Shown here one piece after another: positions 13,501 through 25,848 of a stretch of 64,000 bases of DNA (within the stretch, counting starts at the first letter, position 1; every line of letters starts with the position of its first letter). The position numbers were made by a program, and so were the translations under genes. The notes under the pieces were generated by a model. That model did no database searches. It worked only from the letters and a program-made list of their open reading frames with translations, and was not told where the DNA came from. The stretch comes from Phoenix dactylifera. Its lineage: Eukaryota; Streptophyta; Magnoliopsida; Arecales; Arecaceae. Where the stretch lies: NCBI RefSeq assembly GCF_009389715.1, contig NC_052409.1:3957775-4021774 (forward strand), in the 5' to 3' direction.

Positions 13501-16500
13501 AATTATTATATATCAAATATGAAACATTGAAGAGTTGAAGATAGCCTTCTCTCTCTACCTCTAATCCTTAGTAGCAGGAAACTTAGGGTGCCCCACCACT
13601 TCTGAAGTTGTCTGGAAGCTCTACCCTCACGCCCGCTTCCCAAGCACTTCCTTTTTTATATGAATTGTCCAAGTGATTCACCTCCCCGCCCCCACATCCC
13701 CAGATCTGCTCCAACCCCTTTTCCCTAATAGGTAGGAAATCTCTAACCTATAGAATGGCAAAACATTTTTGCGAACTAGCTACATAGTTATAAGTATGAC
13801 CTTCATGTTACGGTTATATGGTTTCATAATATGACGCAGCAATTGCATCTATTAGACAAGGGCATAATAAAAGATAAACATGCACTGTATAATTTTTTTT
13901 TAGTGATTTGTCTCTTGAATATTATTTTTCTTTAGAAAGACACATTAGCACTTGGTTATTTTAATTTCGTAGATAAACACAATATATGAACAGAACAAGA
14001 CGTCATATTCATCACCAACCTTACCATTAAGGTGCAAGTACTAAAATTTTACCATACAGGAATTACACATAACAGAAACCCTTCAAGAACATGATATCAT
14101 TGCAATTGGGGAAAGTAGAAATGTCTCAAAAGGCTTTCCTTTTGCACCTAAATGATAAGAGAAAAGAAGAGTGATTTGTGAAACAAAGTAAAAAACTTAT
14201 ATTTGATGAAAGAAAGTGATACACATAGGCACACCTTTCAACTTCAAGCAATTTAATGTACTATCAGCATCACCAAAGGAGTTACATCATATGCATTGAA
14301 AAGTACAAGAGGCAAGAAAGAACATAAACAAGCAAATATGTTATCTGTGTGTGTTTTGACATTGTTAATTTATAAAAACACATAGCACCACTGAAGACTA
14401 ACAATAATTACATAGTTGAGTGCAAGTAAAGATGAAATAAAGTCTTCAATGTTGCAAGGCATAGAGAGCTTTATTCTGCACTAATAATATAGAAAGCAAA
14501 AATGATGAAAGGAGCTGAAAAGAAATAATGAAACAGAATGAGAAGGCATATACAAGTGGAATGTAAAAGACAAGGTCCAGAATAAAAGCATCTAAAAGCA
14601 ATATCTAAAATTAAATTTACATTATGTTGAATTACTATGATTCTGAACATACAACTTTCATGGTTGTAACTAGTGCTTGGCTCCGTCAACAAACTCGCTC
14701 CCAGCTTCCCAGTCACACTGCGTTTAACATCACCCAGGTTATGTTCTCCAGCACCCAATGGAGGATCTACACCACTGCCAGTAGATTGAAAATCTTGGTC
14801 CAAAACTTCATTTGATTCAAAGTTCTTATTGCCCATGAATCCAGATTGAATGAAAGTATCTATTCTATCTGAATCATCTCTGATATTTGATAACTGCCGG
14901 AAATCAGAAAATTTGGACTGGACATTATATGGTAGTGTTCTTCCAGTGCCATTTTCTTTTCTAGAATCAGAGCCCAGCTCCACTCTCAAGTTAGTTCTGG
15001 GGACAATAACAGGTATGACATCATTCTTGCTGAAAGTCTGAATATTGGCTGAACCATGAGTCTTTGATGAACTTCTCTTCAGAGTTGGAGCACCAGGTGC
15101 TGCTGCTGAATTCGCTGCAGTTACTTTTGCACCAGTGCTCATTCCAATCCTTTGAGGGGTGCCAGGACCAGTTCCAGTAGCTTCAGTTTTAGAAAGGAAT
15201 AAAAAAATAAGGATTATTTCAACCATTTTATACTGTCTCAGACATCTCAAATACAGAAACTAAATGAATGTAAGCACATTTGAGAAAGACAAATAACCTA
15301 CATTCAGCAGCACCAGGTGCTGCTGCTGAATTCACTGCAGTTACTTTTGCACCAGCGCTCATTCCAATCCTTTGAGGGGTGCCAGGGCCGGTTCCAGTAG
15401 CTTCAGTTTTAGAAAGGAATAAAAAAATAAGGATTGTTTCAACCATTTTCTACTGTCTCAGTCTCAAATACAAAAACTAAATGAATGTAAGCACATTTGA
15501 GAAAGACGAATAACCTACCTGCTGCAGGCTTTGCCTCCTTGACTACTAGCTCTGAATTTTGTGAAACTGATATCCTCCCCACACTTGTCTTTAAATTGTT
15601 GCCAGCTTGCAAAGACAAATTACCACTTGAAGTGGATTTTGATTCCGAATGACCATTTGACCTTGCAGCACTAGCAACTGCATATGGCTTAATGTGCTGT
15701 AATTCAATATGTCAGGTATTCTCAAAAAACCAATTTGACTTTATCACATTTTAAAATAGATTACATTTGCCAAATCCCAGAATGGATTGGTCAGCACACC
15801 CATGAGACTTAAATAGACGAATATTAGACCATACCGAGAGGTCCACAACCCAAACTCCAACGCAACTTTGATTGTGAGAACATCCAAGAAGTTTTCCCTC
15901 ATGAATGTTCAGATCTGACAGTCTAGACCAACCAACATCTACAGCATCATGGCATCTTATTGGTTCCCAGGATAAAACCTGAACAGCAATTAAGGTTAAT
16001 ATATGAGCCAAGTTCATGGAGACAAACAGAAAAAATGAACCTTACCTTCAGAGTTTCATGCAATCCACAAAGAAGAGTTCTCCCATCAGGATTGAATGTC
16101 ATCGAACGTACACCAGTAATCTGGAGAAGAAGTTCGAAAATTAGCAATGTTTCAAACATTTATATCAAGAAGTTAAACACTAAAAGGCTGGATACTTCAT
16201 TCATTCATTGTTTAGTAGCAACCACATTCAAACAATACTAAATGATAAAATAAGATGCAAATGCTCAGATGGGTTACCAGAATGCCTCTATCAAAAGAGA
16301 ACACAATGAACAGGAATTTTAGGACTTCAATGGAGTTCGAAAAATACAAAGAAGTGAAAGACTGCCGATTTTGCTGCCAACATTCAAGACATATATGGAG
16401 GAGCATTGACAAGTGGAAAACTTCTTTTTCATGTGTAAGTGAGAGCTTTGTTGGGGTAGGAATTCACCGAAATTAGCTCTAAGCCCTTCTCTAATTGTTT

Positions 16501-19500
16501 TATAGCTAATGAATTTATTGCATCATCTAAAGGATCACTAGATGAATGAAGGTCCAAGGAAGCATTAATCTTAAACTCCAAACTGGATGAGGTTTGTTGA
16601 TTGTGGCAAATGATTTGGCATATCACTCCTGCTTCCAAAATCACATTTTCTTGTTTTTTTATTGGAGCTGGAAACCAGAAAACAAAGCAAATAAATGATA
16701 CAAAAGAAGGACTCAAAATTTCAAATTTCTGCACCCATATCCCCACCGAACAACCCCCAATTATTTCAAATACCAAAATCCTGTCATTCTCATAATGTTG
16801 TTAGCCACGATTTCCTTTATGTTTCTCTTAACAAAGCTAATTCTCTTTCCAAACTGCAAGTTAAGAGGAGATAAGTTACAAGTCTTCTTCATCATCCAAC
16901 ACAAAGGCCCTTCCATTCCAACATGCAAGTGTTATTGCAAAATATTGCAAACACATCCAGAGTATGTCACAACTTCTCCGGACGTCCTTAATAACAAAAC
17001 CATCCTAACCTACATGAAAAGGTAAGAACAGATATATTTCCATATTTACTATCACCCCACGTGAAAAGGTAAGAACAGTTGCCATCTACTATCACCCTCC
17101 ATTGGAAAGAAAAACAAATAAAGAAGAAGAAGAAGAAGATTCTTTTATGTAAAAAGGGGAACATCAATCACGATAATGCTGGCCAATTCAGTGATGTCCC
17201 ACCTACTCTTTGATCTCAACAATCTCTTGTTTAGGAAGGATCTTCCAAAGTAGACAGAACCAAACCACCTTGTACCAATTATTAGAAGCAATGTTGCATC
17301 GAAACAGATACAATTTGGACACATATCCAAATGTTTGAATTGGTAAGTGGGATAACAAGATATATAGGCATATGTACGATAAATTATAAGTTTAACTAAA
17401 TTATATATCTTTATACTTTAATATTGTTTGCTTAAAGATTAAAAATAAATTTTGCGGATATATTGTTGTTAAGGTCTTCCAATATACATGTTCCTCATTC
17501 AAACTGTCCAATTAACTCAAGAATATAATGAAAATAATATTTTGCCAAGTTATTTCAATCCCTAAATCCTTGGCCAATCATTAAAAGCAGTTAATACTCA
17601 CTCCAAACATAAAAATGGAGGATCAAACTCATTTTTGAAAGAGTTCAACTCTCTGCTAATCTTAAAAGTGACACCTATAGAACTTCAAAAGTATCCAGGT
17701 GTATAATACATAATCAACTCAGACACGTATTCGACACAGATTTCTGAAGCCGGATGCAAGTGTCTTGGTAACACCGATTAGAAATCTGGGTGTTTGTCTC
17801 AAAGTAAGATCCAAACAACCCCTATCTTCAAAACATCATCTAACCCGGATCACCTCAAATGCAATCCCAACCCCAAATAACTCCCACTTCTCTAGGGATC
17901 TACTGAGCAAAATTGAAATTATATAAAAGACTAACAGTGCCTATATCAATATCACCAATACTTAGAATATAGCATTAATAAAAATTAAAATAGTAATGGG
18001 GCATTTTACAAATAACTATAATTAACATAGATCTAAATAAAATACAAGCCAATTTCAATAAAGTTATAACTTATCAGAATACCTCAGGCCCAACAGATCC
18101 AACCAACTCAAAAGTTTCAAGGTCCCAGAATTTTACAGTTCTATCAGCTGAGCCTGCATCATGAGTTTTGAAAAGTAATCAGTAAACAAGATAGTTAAGA
18201 CAAATAAGGACACATATAGGTCAAATGTATATATTCTTCTAATCATGATACACTGCATCGGTTGGTACTGGTGCATTCTGTACCGGTACATCATACAGAG
18301 AGCATATCGAGTGTTGATACATCAAACCGACTATCGTGCTGGATGTTCTGACACCATACCAGGATGGTACAGGAACAAGATCCGTTACCAAGACAGTGAA
18401 CCTTACTTTTGATTCTTAATAAAGAAACTGAGTTCTACCTAGAATTACGTATCATGCAGAGAAAAGCAACTCTATACAAGAAAACCTAAAAAATACCAGC
18501 TGACCTTATCATAAAGTGCCATAACTATGCATGTTATAAGCTTTCCATGTAACTCATAGGATAATGCTTTAAGAGAAAGTGAATGACACAATTTTTATTT
18601 ATTAGTACAATGCACGCATTTAGGAAAAAAAATATTAAAGTTCAAGATCTCGTGATTACAGAAATGGTAGCATATTTGAAAAATAGTGCCTAGAAAATTA
18701 GTTTAGAAATATCAAACTGCAACAACCTACCAAATCAAGAATGAGAAACCCAAGTTACAGAATTAAGCTCAAATCTATTGAGCAGGATATATTAAATGAC
18801 CAACTTGAACCAAGTTCAGGATATTCCTTAAAAAAAGAAGTTCCTTTCTGTGAACTGGAACTTTTAGAACTCCAAAGATACTTCATTACTCGTTCATCAC
18901 TCCATTATCACTCCAAAGCCATTTTGTAGTACACGATTTTGTTATACTACAAACATAACACTGAATGAACTAGTTCCTAGATGCAAAAATCTTGCGATGT
19001 AATTTTTTTCTTTAAGAAATTTGTTATCTAGATACCATATAGGATATGCTATCTAGATCCATAGGTTTACCCCAGAGTATCCATGTTGGCAATGACATGA
19101 CCTAGGTATCAAAAGAAATCATGGCACGGGTCCAGGAAGAAGTTTGTTTATTCAAATATCTATCTTTCCAAGTTCACACCCCTACCCAAAACAAACCCAT
19201 GTCACAAGTTTTAAAGATGAGAAAGATCTAAAAGTTAAACATGCACAATGACCTGACACCAGTATCCGGGTGCGTGTAACATTTAGCACGAAATAGTTGC
19301 TTATGCACTAACTCATTCTATATTCAGGTATTAAAATGCATCCTTTTTATATATATTTTTCTATATGATTTGCCTTTCAGTTTAAATGCTTGAACATGCA
19401 ATGGTCTATTTGCCAATATTCCCACACAATTTTGCATGAATGCTTGATGTGTCAGAAATTTGGATGCTCCATGACACTCCTACTACAAAGCTCATGTTCA

Positions 19501-21889
19501 CACCATGATAACATTTCAGGTCAGCTCCTTGCCAATCTAGCAAATAGTTTAAAGTCTTACTGACTCTATTCAGCTGTGGCCTTATCCATATGCAAATTAT
19601 CCTACACAACTGGAAATGCACAAACAAGGTACAAATGTGACGTTCTACTAACTTTTCCTAAGTATCACATGTCAGATCCTTCTAGACAGCATGAATTTAG
19701 ACATTCATTTCACCTGTTCAACTAATAGTCATTCCATGAGTCCAAAAACTGAGAAACAAATGGTATTGTTGCAAACATGGAATAAGGGATTGCTTATTAA
19801 GCCCATCCTTGGAAAATGAATATCTTGTACTTGAGCTCCCATTTCCTGTCCGCTTGAACCATGATGTAATATTGTACCATTCCACTACATAATTTTTAAG
19901 CTGAAGTTGCTTTATTGAGGATGCTTTCAGTAACCTTGATGCATCACCCTTTCAATTCTTTCACCTACAATATATAGATTTATCTTGGATATATAAAAAT
20001 CAAATCAATATGTTAGGTCAGAAAAATAGGTATTTTCAATGGAAAATTACTATTCGACCCTTCATTTACTGGAGAAAATAGTCAAATTATGTTGCTCTTC
20101 TAGGCTGGTCTTCAAGTTCTGTGGACGACATAGATACATTTTATTTGTTAATCTTGAACTTATAAAAAAAAATATTCAAAACAAAAATAATAATAAGTTC
20201 CTAAATTCAATTTGCATATATCCTTTGCTATTGTTTCACCAATTTTAATTTTTTTTTTAAAAAAAAAAGGATGCTCAGAAAGCCTATTCCAAGATTTCTT
20301 CTCAAATTTCTTTGGATTGTACTATGCATCTGATTGATCTACCAAGCATTCATACTCATATTAATAATATAATTGAGAATGATTCTAGCTAACCTGTTGC
20401 AAGGAGAAACTCATGAGGATGAAAATCTATGCACTGAATCTGACCCTCGTGGCACTTAAAATCATGCAAAAGCTTCCCAGCAGTCAGATCCCAGAGCTGG
20501 AGAGACAAGGATTTTAGAGCATGACTTGTAAGAAATTTGTGACAAATAGGATATTAGTGCAACTACGAATATGTTTGCAATTTTAAGTGATAATGAAGGC
20601 ATGCTAAAAATGTTTGAGGAGGCTTTCCTCATTTATATGCAACTGCTTACACTATGATTTAATTCTTTATGAGAACTACTAAACAATAAAAAGTAAGTGC
20701 AAATGAATTCTGAGTTTCTTTTTGCAATCTTTTTGGAACTACCAAAGTGAGGCAGCAGCCCATACCTTCACGATATTATCTTCCCCACCAGAAACAACCC
20801 AGCGACCATCAGGAGTGAATCTAATAGCATTAACACCTCGAGTGTGGCCTTTGTACGTATGAATGCAGCTCTTCCTTCGGATGTCCCATATCTTTAGATT
20901 CGTATCCAATGACCCAGAAGCAAGGAACTCCCCAAACGGGTGAAAGTCAACTGATACACAATTTGACCTGTGACCAGTAAGAGTGCGAACAACTGAAAAA
21001 CAGAAAGCAAAGCCAGTCATTGCCAGGAAGCCGCCAATCATTAATTCAGTTGTCATGAGCATTCTAAACATTCTGTAAGAGTGAGAATAGGTCCATACCT
21101 TTTGCCTCCTCTAAATCCCACAACTTTATTGTGCCATTGGTTGCTCCAGCAGCCACTAATACTTCCGACGAATCAAAACATACTGACTCTACTGCACTTG
21201 TATGGCCAGCTAGGCTCTGCAGATCACCAGCAAAGACATGAACGGTTCAAACATATTCTTTGCTTAGAAAAACCACAATCCCGTTGCAAATTTTGAACTT
21301 CTGAAGCACTTCTATACAATGCACAAAAGGAAATGCAAAGCAAATAGCAGAAAGGGACCAATAGCACCCACCAATATGGCATTGGGCTTCCCAATAGCCC
21401 AAAGATTGACCTTGTGGTCTTCTCCTCCCGTGACAAGAACCCTCGAGGTTCTCCTCCCAATCTTGAGGCAATTGACATTGGAAGAATGTGCCACAAACTC
21501 CTCTATATTTAACGCGGTCAAGGCATCGAAATTTCATCTCTAAGTTCAAATCCAAATTATTTACTTCTATTTCCATTAACACCGCCAATCAAAGATCACA
21601 GGAACCCGGCTGCGAAGATCCAGAACAATCTTAGCAAAAAACGAAGATCCAGAACAATACCAAAGAAAGAAAGACCTCAGGAACCGTACCTAAACCCACA
21701 AATCATTTCTTTATAAAACGGAAGAAACAATAACAGCAGAAGAGATCAAATAAATGAGGTTTAATCCAATAACGCACTTTCTTCATTGATATCTACCAAA
21801 CCCTAGAAAGATTTATTCTTTCTTTCATCGAAAAACAGAAGCGAAATGGAAAGGATACGTAGCTTGTAGGCGCGCTTGGTGGCCGCCAT
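7560..21889 (-). CDS. KTN80: Katanin p80 WD40 subunit B1 homolog (KTN80)
   Basis: Exons, 5' to 3': 21889-21859, 21502-21372, 21216-21099, 20992-20766, 20496-20394, 18153-18083, 16120-16046, 15978-15835, 15696-15519, 15400-15302, 15180-~14650, 13032-12936, 12852-12734, 11909-11784, 10544-10470, 10388-10276, 8161-8045, 7951-7883 and 7632-7560. Katanin p80 targets the p60 AAA ATPase to microtubules for severing. Residues 1 to about 300 are a WD40 propeller (start [10 protein letters not shown]; repeats ending IKLWDLE, LKIWDIR, VKFWDLE), then a disordered Ser/Ala-rich linker, then the p60-binding con80 domain (about 648-837, with [11 protein letters not shown] and CFIELEKAK). One joint is unresolved: the exon ending near 14650 cannot join 13032 in phase, so a small exon is missing; 14040-14025 (16 nt) fits and gives about 837 residues. 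Exon 15400-15302 is a tandem copy of the start of the next exon. Confidence 0.92.
8442..8981. mobile_element. MITE-like element with imperfect inverted ends
   Basis: The left end reads TTGTTTGGCATCATTTTT and the right end, reverse-complemented, reads CTATTTGGCATCACTTTT; AT-rich homology continues inward for tens of bases. The centre (about 8571-8785) is a GATG/GGTGG-type imperfect triplet repeat. There is no transposase. It lies in a 2.1-kb KTN80 intron. The superfamily is not clear from the ends, and I found no clean target duplication. Confidence 0.6.
9740..9890 (+). mobile_element. Possible tRNA-derived SINE
   Basis: A GGTTCGAATCC block at about 9789 matches a pol III B box. A weak A-box-like gcacatgcttgg lies about 40 bp upstream, and a run of 12 A closes the segment. 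This layout suits a short SINE inserted in a KTN80 intron. No target duplication was found and no known family was matched. Confidence 0.4.
13401..13692. repeat. Diverged direct repeat in KTN80 intron
   Basis: A roughly 70-bp block (gcccgcttcc, then cacttcc, then a gtg(g/a)(c/t)tcacctccc tail) occurs near 13407 and again near 13633. Both copies carry an unusual C-rich tail in AT-rich surroundings. Origin unknown. Confidence 0.6.
14025..14040 (-). other. Candidate 16-nt KTN80 microexon
   Basis: On the minus strand this 16-nt block is preceded by an acceptor (attttag) and followed by a strong donor (gtaaggt). Used between a phase-2 end at 14649 and the exon at 13032, it keeps the frame. The polypyrimidine tract is weak and the 14649 donor (gttcag) is poor, so this remains a candidate only. 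Confidence 0.3.
15091..15519 (-). repeat. Tandem exon duplication inside KTN80
   Basis: Two copies, 15091-15300 and 15311-15519, about 96% identical with one 3-base gap. Each contains the acceptor and about 90 nt of coding sequence. The downstream copy continues into the long exon 15180-14650; the upstream copy ends at a gtaggt donor (15301-15300) that resembles the donor of the previous exon. The resulting 99-nt exon is phase 1 at both ends, so including or skipping it keeps the frame. It adds 33 residues around [14 protein letters not shown] in the linker after the WD40 propeller. Confidence 0.88.
16121..18082 (-). other. KTN80 intron, about 2 kb
   Basis: AT-rich intron between WD40 exons. 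A direct repeat with tgaaaaggtaagaacag occurs near 17014 and 17063. No foreign gene or element with clear ends is visible. Confidence 0.5.
18250..18405. mobile_element. Possible decayed inverted-repeat element
   Basis: The segment has gtaccggtac-type palindromes and ends that resemble an inverted repeat (tcggttggtactgg at left, ccgttaccaaga at right). It recalls the GC-rich palindromic element at 43777-44287, which also uses ggtaccggt-type words. Weak evidence: composition and a few shared words only. Confidence 0.3.
18406..20393 (-). other. KTN80 intron, remaining part
   Basis: AT-rich intronic sequence between the exon at 20496-20394 and the one at 18153-18083. No gene, repeat array or element with readable ends was seen. 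Confidence 0.5.
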
Positions 21890-22500
21890 CAAGCTGGGAA
21901 CCAAGAAATCAGAACGAGCACCGTCTCTGTCGTCTTCTAGGGATCCAACAACGCCGACACTACGAGCCCACCAAGCGCCACCCGGATCTCAAGAAAACAC
22001 CCCGGCATGTCTTCGCTTCAAAAAGATAGACAACGTTCGGTCCACCATCCACCGAGAACCAGTCTACCGTCGAGCAAGACCTCCCCCGAATAGCCGCCAC
22101 CGCCGCCGCTATTTCGCCGTATAAACCTCCGATGGGTATTTCTTGGAGACGAGAGAGCTGTGCCTTTCTTCGCTACGTTCGATGGGGCGAGAGAGAGAAA
22201 GATAGAGAAAGGCGAGAAGAAGAGGGAAGAAGAAATGCAGCTTTCTTGGACAGTCGGGTTCCAAAAAGACCCAACCTTCTCCCCTACCTCACCGCATCTT
22301 TCTTTCTTCCTACTAACAATTCTAAATCAACTTCAATTTTTCCCTCCGCCCCCTTCCCTCTCTGTTCCCTTTGCCCGTAGCCATTTGTTTCCATCCCCTT
22401 TCCTGTGTCATTATTTTTACAGCAAGTAAGAGATTTGATTTGACCTACGGAATGCTCCGGCTCATTTGACCCTCTCTCTCTCTCTCTCTCTCTCCAAGAT
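21890..22500 (-). promoter_or_regulatory. KTN80 5' UTR and promoter region
   Basis: Upstream of the KTN80 ATG the sequence becomes GC-richer, then carries a GA/CT-rich block, including a CT run at 22472-22494. Such GA/CT tracts are common in plant 5' leaders. No firm TATA box. Short open frames here on both strands are low-complexity artefacts. A telo-box-like aaaccctag also lies in intron 1 (about 21799). Confidence 0.45.
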
Positions 22501-24465
22501 TTTGTAAAATAAAAAAGTATAATATAGATGGAGGGTTGGGGTCGGGAGGGCAATTATTGTGATATACTAATCTTTAATTGACATATGGCTTGTAATGTTG
22601 CTTACGTGGCAACGATATAGGCATTCTCCTGCTCGAACTTCTGTCCTTTGATAGGGAGGTTATACTGTAACGCTAAAGTTGTCCCACATGAGACTCCCTA
22701 GTCCCTAGGCATGGCCGCATGGGACATGAAAGAAAGTTTAAGTTAAAATGGATCCAATCATCTGGTTGGGGAGTCCCATTCAGAAAAGTGCCGTACCCTC
22801 TGGCCACATCTCATTTCAGACCTTTCTCCTCCCCATTTGCTATTTTTAATTGGAAGAAACAAATCAACAATGTTCCTTTGCATGAGTGAGACATATAAAT
22901 ATAAAAGAAGAGGACATAATGAGTTTTTTTTTTCTTTTGAAGCATGGATGAGAGGCTAGAATTCAACTAAAAATTTTATAGGATTGCTTAATTGGGTCGT
23001 TTATTTAAATATGCCTCTGCACCAAACAATACCATTTAACTCAAATTTTGCGAAAAGAAAAAAAAATCCAAAAACTAGTGCCGATCAATTTTGAATAAAT
23101 TTTTAGAAAATACAAGCTAGATGAGCCAATATGTTGAATTTTTATAGAATTTTTAGCCTGATACTACCAAAACATCCAAATAGGCTCGGAATATTTTTTT
23201 TTCCCCTTTCTTCTTCCGAGGGAAGCTACCAAATGGTACTTGATGGAGGGTGACCACGAAGGTTATCATAGGGAATGAAGGGCCTGACCATCCAATGGTA
23301 CGTACTTGTCTATAACATTAAAACCCCAAGCAAGCTCAAAATAAATTGGATGGGCCACAGGACCCTTAGATCAATCATAACCCTCTCTTTTAATTAGGCA
23401 ACAGCTAGAAAACATTGTAATATATTGCGTGCATCGTGTCTCTAGTTCATATGATGCTTTGGTTTCATCTAACATCCATTCCAAAAAATATTTTTTTCGA
23501 TCATTATTTGGATCACAAGAGTCTTTTTTTTTTCTTCTAATTTCCTCGTTAACAATGATATTTTCGATTGAAGCCTCTCTAACAGTGATTAGTAGTTTAG
23601 CGTGGTATATTAAAATGCTCTGTCCACCTTAGTTCAGCACTAATGGACGTTTTAATGATTGAAGATATGCCGCTGAGCTGATCAAACATACTGCCAAAAT
23701 CGCTACATAAATATATATTAGGAATTTGGACACAGTCATGTTTGATGTCCTCAATGGGACATATCAACTACCTTGTGTTCCCTTCACCACTAATAGAGCC
23801 AAGACAAAATTGGAACAAAACAAATGAGTTTTCTTCAGTTAGTTTGGTAGGAGGGCTGAGTCCAAAGGCATAATCGTTGCAGTTGTTAATATTTTTAATA
23901 TTTTTTTTTAAAAAAAACATTCCTAGGGTCAAAGCATGTTGTAGGAAGTAGTGTATGGCACGTAAATTTCAAGTATATGGGCCAATCAATTGCAAAAGAC
24001 TTGCAAAACAACATCATTGGTGGGTAAAGAGGAACTTAGAACATGTATTTTTCTCTTATAATTAGATTGAATAACCAATATTGCAAAGGTTGACGGAGTT
24101 TGGTATTCATCTTCAACTATAATTGACATCATTTTTAATAAATTAAATAATTACTGTCATTTTAATCAGGCCTAATGTTAAGGTGGGTACAATGTGACAA
24201 CTGTGAAATACCAATGCTCCTCTGTTTTTGAAAGTTCTCCTTTAAAGTCAAGAAGACAAATGGGCAGCATCACATTTTTATATATACTCAATCGGGACCA
24301 AGCTTATTGAACATTTAGACATTGTTTTTATTCCCAATTGGATCTGCAAAACTTATGTTTCTAGTGCGCATGGATAGAAATATGTATCTTGATCAATAGA
24401 AAGGCTGAGTCCAACATGCATCAGATCATTTGATGGTCCCATGCGGCAGCATGGACCTTGAATCC
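22501..24465. other. Spacer without recognised genes
   Basis: AT-rich intergenic sequence. Only short unconvincing open frames are present. I see no transposon with clear ends. Confidence 0.5.
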
Positions 24466-24720
24466 ATGCTGAGATACGCATGAACACAGTTTTTGATGTT
24501 CTAATCATATGTATCACAAATGATCCATGTTCGACGCACATCGCAACTCAACTGAGATGCACGTGAACACAGTTTTTCATATTCTAACCATATGTATCAC
24601 AAATGATCCTTGTTCGACGCACATTGCATCTCAACTAAGATGCGCATCAACACAATTTTTGATGTTCTAATCATATGTATCACAAATGATCCATGTTCGA
24701 CGCACATCGCATCTCAACTA
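24466..24720. repeat. Three tandem copies of an 83-bp unit
   Basis: Units share an aacaca block at 24483, 24566 and 24649, exactly 83 bp apart, followed by catatgtatcacaaatgatc and gttcgacgcacat. Copies differ by a few bases each. It does not code across units. Confidence 0.85.
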
Positions 24721-25331
24721 AAATTTAAGGATCCGTGCTAAATCAAAGCATCAAACTCTCCCATCCTCGTCGGAATCAACCTCGACACAACTTTTTTGTT
24801 TTCCTTGCCAAGTCCATGTAACATTTTCGACTGTAGAACATCCTCCATGGTGTGCTAATTAAGCAGAGCTGATTGAAACTGTTAAGTGCTTGCCATTCCA
24901 TGTTCGCGTCCAACCAATCAGCACCGGACAAACGAGCCCGCATATTCGTCCGTCCACTACCAGCAGTATTTCCGACATGTTGGGCATCACTTTTTTCACG
25001 AGGAAAAAGAGATTGGTTGATTTCGTGACATACTACGTGCTTCTGTTGAATTCATCATTTATTTCTTTTTTAAAGTTTTACAGTATTTTATAAAAAAAAT
25101 TTGTAATTTTCAACCGATGAAAATTAAAGTTTCTGATATGCCATATAATTTATTTTTCATAAAATATAAAAAAAATTATGTTACCATATATAATTGTTTT
25201 TTTTTAAAAAAAAATAATCCAATATGAGGTATTTCTCTTTTTCAGTTGACCATAATTTTCTAGCTCTCTGCTTTGCGAATCAGACGAGCCCTGATAGCAC
25301 GCACGTAGGAGAGCTAGGGTGGCATCATATG
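24721..25331. other. Spacer without recognised genes
   Basis: AT-rich sequence with A/T homopolymers around 25090-25210. Nothing recognisable. Confidence 0.5.
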
Positions 25332-25344
25332 AAAGCATGGGAGA

Positions 25345-25835
25345 TTGCAAGAGAGGTGGGGCTAGATTTGTCATCAGAAGTTTTGATTCTAGCTTGATTA
25401 CTATCGGAACTTGGAAGATGTTGTCTTCATGACACTTCCGTGCTTGAGGTGGAGTTGAGAGCAGCTTGAGAGAGTATCTCTCATGCTCGTCTCGTTCTTG
25501 GAGTCGACCAGATTTAGCTCGAAGGGGATTCGACGACAGATATCCATTAGATTCAGGGTCGATTGTGAACATCCCTTATTGCACGATATAGATGGTCATT
25601 TGCACGACTGTCTGGATGCTCAGATCACTCACGTATACCAAGAAGCGAACAGAACGGTTGATTGGATAACATTTTTCATCGCACAACCCTCCAATGCTCT
25701 CTTTTGAAATAGTCTTGAGTCTTCTCCTCTCCTTATTTTCTTTTTTTTTCTTTCTAATTTTGTTGGATGTAAGTTGTAACGGTGTTAGAATAGTGTGATG
25801 CTATCCGTTTTATAAAAGTAAAATAATAATAAAAA
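25345..25835 (+). mobile_element. 5'-truncated LINE with RNase H remnant
   Basis: The insertion is bracketed by a 13-bp direct repeat, AAAGCATGGGAGA, at 25332-25344 and 25836-25848, the mark of target-primed reverse transcription. Translated in pieces it gives an RNase H domain typical of plant L1-type LINEs: a GGARFVIRSFDS start, VLEVELRAA, LEGDSTTDIH, and HVYQEANRTVDWI near 25637-25675. Several stops and at least one frameshift break it. The 3' end is a run of A at 25830-25838. About 490 bp remain of what would be a multi-kilobase element. Confidence 0.85.
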
Positions 25836-25848
25836 AAAGCATGGGAGA

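Noticed and set aside
24466-24720. CRISPR-like array
   Set aside because: Contiguous 83-bp tandem repeat without spacers, in a plant nuclear sequence.
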